Below are positions 53,327 to 55,561 of a stretch of DNA of 55,561 nucleotides, one piece after another. This DNA is from Alkalihalobacillus sp. YIM B00296 (lineage in GTDB: Bacteria > Bacillota > Bacilli > Bacillales > Fictibacillaceae), in assembly GCF_020179385.1 (NCBI RefSeq), contig NZ_JAIBLJ010000025.1, forward strand, positions 1 through 55,561, given 5' to 3'. A model generated the notes under the pieces. It did not search any database and was not told the DNA's origin. It worked only from the letters and a program-made list of their open reading frames with translations. The translations under genes were made by a program, and so were the position numbers. The stretch's first letter is position 1. Each line of letters begins with the position of its first letter.

Positions 53327-54994
53327 ATGAAAAGATGGATGGCCCATATCATATTGAGCTTGATGTTGATTTTGTCAGCTTGCAGTAATCAATCTTCTGC
53401 AGATCAAAAACAGGAAGAATCGAAGGATAAATACTCTGTGTTGGCTGAAGAGCAGAACAAGGAAAAGAAGCTAGAAAAGATTGAGCTCGGGCGATACGCA
53501 GAGGAGATCGGGGCAACACTGTCCACTCCGAAATATCGATCCTTTCATGTGAATTCTTCCTTTACTGTAAAAGGTAAAGTGGAAGACACGAGCAAGTTCA
53601 CTTCAAATTACGTCATGATCAAGGTACAAAGTGAAAAAGAAGGCTCAGATGGTGAGGATGAATTCCAATACTTCACCCCGATAAAAGATGGGAAGTACAA
53701 GCAAACGGTCCAACTATTCAATGGAAAAGGAACATATGAAGTTACAGTCAGCTTGCCAGATGGTCAAAAGGAGGATTATTTCAGAGGTCTTGCCGAATTT
53801 CAAGTAACGAATGTCAATCCGGTACTAAAAAGAGATGTTTTGATACGAAGGCCGGCGCTGGAACACGAATTGAAACTCGAGGACCTTCCAGGCGGATTTT
53901 TTGAAGAAGAAGAATTCTTTACATTGAACGGTACTGTCTCAAATGCTGAAATGATCATGGTAACAGTGGATAAGGAAGATGAATCCTCCAAAGTCATGGT
54001 GCCTGTTGAAAATCGAAAATTCACAAAAGAGATCCCACTCTTCTATGGAAAAGGGATACATAAAGTGACGATCATGACCCCGGATAAAGAGCGGGAAAAC
54101 TATTATAATAAAGCGGCTGTCATACTCGTTGACAATCAGTCCGAGAAGACATTTACGCCGATCCAATATTCAAAAGTATACAGGGACCGGGGATACTCGC
54201 TCGATCATCCGATGGTCGGGGGTGAAGAAACAGGCGGCTCTTATCGGATCCAAGGGGAAATAGACTCTTCTGCGCCGTATGCTGATCAGACAGAAGCCGT
54301 CTTCGTCAGTGCCAATAAAGGGGAAGACGAGGCCATGTACAGCATACCGGTTGAGGATTATAAGTTTGATGGCGAAGTCTATCTCCGTTTCGGTCCTGGA
54401 GAATACGAAGTGACTGTCTATGCACCGGATTTTGAAGGATCAAACGGGAATTATCGAAAGTACAACGGACTCGCAAACTTCATATTGAAGGGGACTGCCG
54501 AAGACAAAAGAAACCTGCTTCCATCCCAAGGAATCCAATCGGATCATCCTGAGATAAACTCCCTTGCCAAGGAACTGACAGGAGGAAAGACCGGTGAAAG
54601 GGAGAAAGCAAAAGCGATCTACGATTATGTCGCAAAGAATATTACGTATGATGTCGACAAGCTGAACAGCGAATCATTCGAATTCGATGACAGTGCCTTG
54701 AAGACGTTGAAGGAAGAGACAGGTGTTTGTGAGGATTACTCCTACCTTACGATTGCCTTGCTTCGTGCCAGTGGAATGGAAGCACGTATGGTGACAGGAA
54801 GAGCGAGCTTCTCATTTGCCCGGCATGCGTGGGTCGAAACGAAAGTGGATGGTAAGTGGCTAGTCATGGACCCTACATGGGGAGCGGGCTATTTGCAGGA
54901 TGACAAATTCGTCAAAAAATATACCGATAAATATTTTGACCAGAACCCCGAAGAATTTGATAAAGACCACTCCCGGGAAGCGATCCAGTACTAA
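53327..54994 (+). CDS. Lipoprotein with three repeat modules and a transglutaminase-like domain
   Basis: 555 residues. Lipobox LSAC (Cys19). Three similar beta-rich modules of about 90-100 residues follow; each ends in a strand of the form GxGxYEVTV or GKGIHKVTI and then a DG/PD turn. The C-terminal transglutaminase-like domain (about 420-530) has C468 in GVCEDYSYL, H500 in RHAWVET and D515 in VMDPTWG, a complete triad. It may cleave or crosslink proteins in the wall. ATG 53327 follows GGAGAGGAG; a longer frame from 53279 runs through the hairpin. Confidence 0.85.
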   Translation: MKRWMAHIILSLMLILSACSNQSSADQKQEESKDKYSVLAEEQNKEKKLEKIELGRYAEEIGATLSTPKYRSFHVNSSFTVKGKVEDTSKFTSNYVMIKVQSEKEGSDGEDEFQYFTPIKDGKYKQTVQLFNGKGTYEVTVSLPDGQKEDYFRGLAEFQVTNVNPVLKRDVLIRRPALEHELKLEDLPGGFFEEEEFFTLNGTVSNAEMIMVTVDKEDESSKVMVPVENRKFTKEIPLFYGKGIHKVTIMTPDKERENYYNKAAVILVDNQSEKTFTPIQYSKVYRDRGYSLDHPMVGGEETGGSYRIQGEIDSSAPYADQTEAVFVSANKGEDEAMYSIPVEDYKFDGEVYLRFGPGEYEVTVYAPDFEGSNGNYRKYNGLANFILKGTAEDKRNLLPSQGIQSDHPEINSLAKELTGGKTGEREKAKAIYDYVAKNITYDVDKLNSESFEFDDSALKTLKEETGVCEDYSYLTIALLRASGMEARMVTGRASFSFARHAWVETKVDGKWLVMDPTWGAGYLQDDKFVKKYTDKYFDQNPEEFDKDHSREAIQY

Positions 54995-55149
54995 AAAACG
55001 AGAGTCACTAATATCCTTCTGAACCCTTTTGGTTAGGAGTTAAGATCGAACAATAAAGAATGCTGTAACGATTGTTATAGGGTGACAAAAATCAAGAATA
55101 AGACGCAGGGGCTGTCCCTTAAGTATCTGACACTATTGGTTTTGAGTCC

Positions 55150-55347
55150 CTACTTTTCTGATTTGAATGGAGTCAGCCACCTTACAATCATGGACGCAAA
55201 TGGGACTCCCATGATAATGGCGAGAGAAATATGTATGACATCCGCCAGAGAACTATATGGAACAAAGACCTGGAATACGAGTTTAATCAATTGTAGGAAT
55301 CCGTAAAAGGATAGTAAGAAAATTAGAAAATAGAAAATCCGATACAT
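55150..55347 (-). CDS. Small hypothetical membrane protein
   Basis: 65 residues with two hydrophobic segments (about 1-25 and 33-52) and a basic C-terminus (VRWLTPFKSEK). I do not recognise it. ATG 55347 follows GGGGGC; two upstream ATGs in frame lack a site. It points away from the rRNA leader. The 55000-55149 spacer on its left holds nothing I can support. Confidence 0.55.
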   Translation of the reverse strand: MYRIFYFLIFLLSFYGFLQLIKLVFQVFVPYSSLADVIHISLAIIMGVPFASMIVRWLTPFKSEK

Positions 55348-55438
55348 GGTTGCCCCCATTCCTTTGCAGCACTTTTTTACTATATAATCCATTCACTATC
55401 CATTCGTAAATTCCTTTTGTAACTTTTTTGATTTATGG

Positions 55439-55561
55439 TTGACCATCGTTATTTTTGATGTTATATTAGTTAAGTCGCTTCGGAACAGAGGCGGACAAAA
55501 GCCCTTGTGACAGGGAAACAAGCTCTTTGAAAACTGAACAAAAGCCAAGCGTGAAACGGGT
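55439..55561 (+). promoter_or_regulatory. Promoter and boxA leader of an rRNA operon
   Basis: TTGACC (55439-55444), a 17-base spacer and TATATT (55462-55467) form a strong promoter; AGTTAAGTCGCTTCGG after it is typical of Bacillaceae rrn leaders. GCTCTTTGAAAACTGAACAA (about 55531-55550) is the boxA antitermination element found just before 16S genes. The 16S rRNA itself lies beyond the window. Confidence 0.75.

Noticed and set aside
49441-53500. Further GCGATA hexamers in the pilus region
   Set aside because: These are single half-sites without a TATCGC partner, at about the frequency expected by chance.
1-55561. CRISPR arrays, prophage modules, insertion sequences
   Set aside because: No regularly spaced direct repeats, no transposase, integrase or phage structural genes were seen.

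Overview
The window looks like the chromosome of a Gram-positive, low-to-moderate GC Bacillaceae bacterium. The evidence is strong AGGAGG-type ribosome binding sites, lipoprotein signal peptides, CcpA-type cre boxes, an AraR regulator of the GntR/LacI kind, and the gene order MoxR ATPase - DUF58 - transglutaminase - guaA - pbuG, which is the B. subtilis yeaC-yeaD-yebA-guaA-pbuG order. The genus cannot be fixed from the sequence.

Layout. (1) 1-1.7 kb: a possibly truncated membrane protein and an AEC-family transporter, followed by a bcr1-like structured repeat. (2) 2.2-18.7 kb: a fructan island. On the minus strand lie a YesM/YesN-type two-component system, a lone sugar-binding lipoprotein, levansucrase SacB and endolevanase LevB. 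A DeoR-family regulator is divergent from a plus-strand CUT2 ABC transporter (binding protein, double ATPase, permease) and a 1206-residue levanase whose catalytic domain is interrupted by about 500 residues of binding modules. cre boxes and a cluster of AATCAT motifs surround the promoters. The set would make levan from sucrose, cut it, and import the products. (3) 18.9-29.5 kb: an L-arabinose locus, araR then araD-araB-araA, a second CUT2 transporter and aldose 1-epimerase, with AraR-type palindromes at both promoters. (4) 29.6-33.4 kb: an accessory patch with an AraC/YesN fragment, a RacA-like MerR-HTH/coiled-coil protein surrounded by repeated TATCGC-N3-GCGATA-type palindromes, a small K+ channel and small proteins. 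(5) 34-42.1 kb: the MoxR/DUF58/transglutaminase operon, then guaA and pbuG, each behind a guanine riboswitch with a terminator. (6) 42.7-55 kb: a Flp/Tad pilus cluster (cpaB, tadZ, cpaF, tadB, tadC, flp, tadE, a third NERG-motif protein) followed by a secreted Trp/Gly-rich protein, two related small membrane proteins, a von Willebrand A lipoprotein and a transglutaminase lipoprotein. (7) The last 120 bases look like the promoter and boxA leader of an rRNA operon that begins just beyond the window.

The most unusual items are the RacA-like protein with its palindrome array (30.4-31.8 kb), the split-domain levanase (15.0-18.7 kb) and the secreted protein plus paired membrane proteins behind the pilus genes (50.0-51.9 kb). 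Functions are read from motifs and gene order only; no database search was run.
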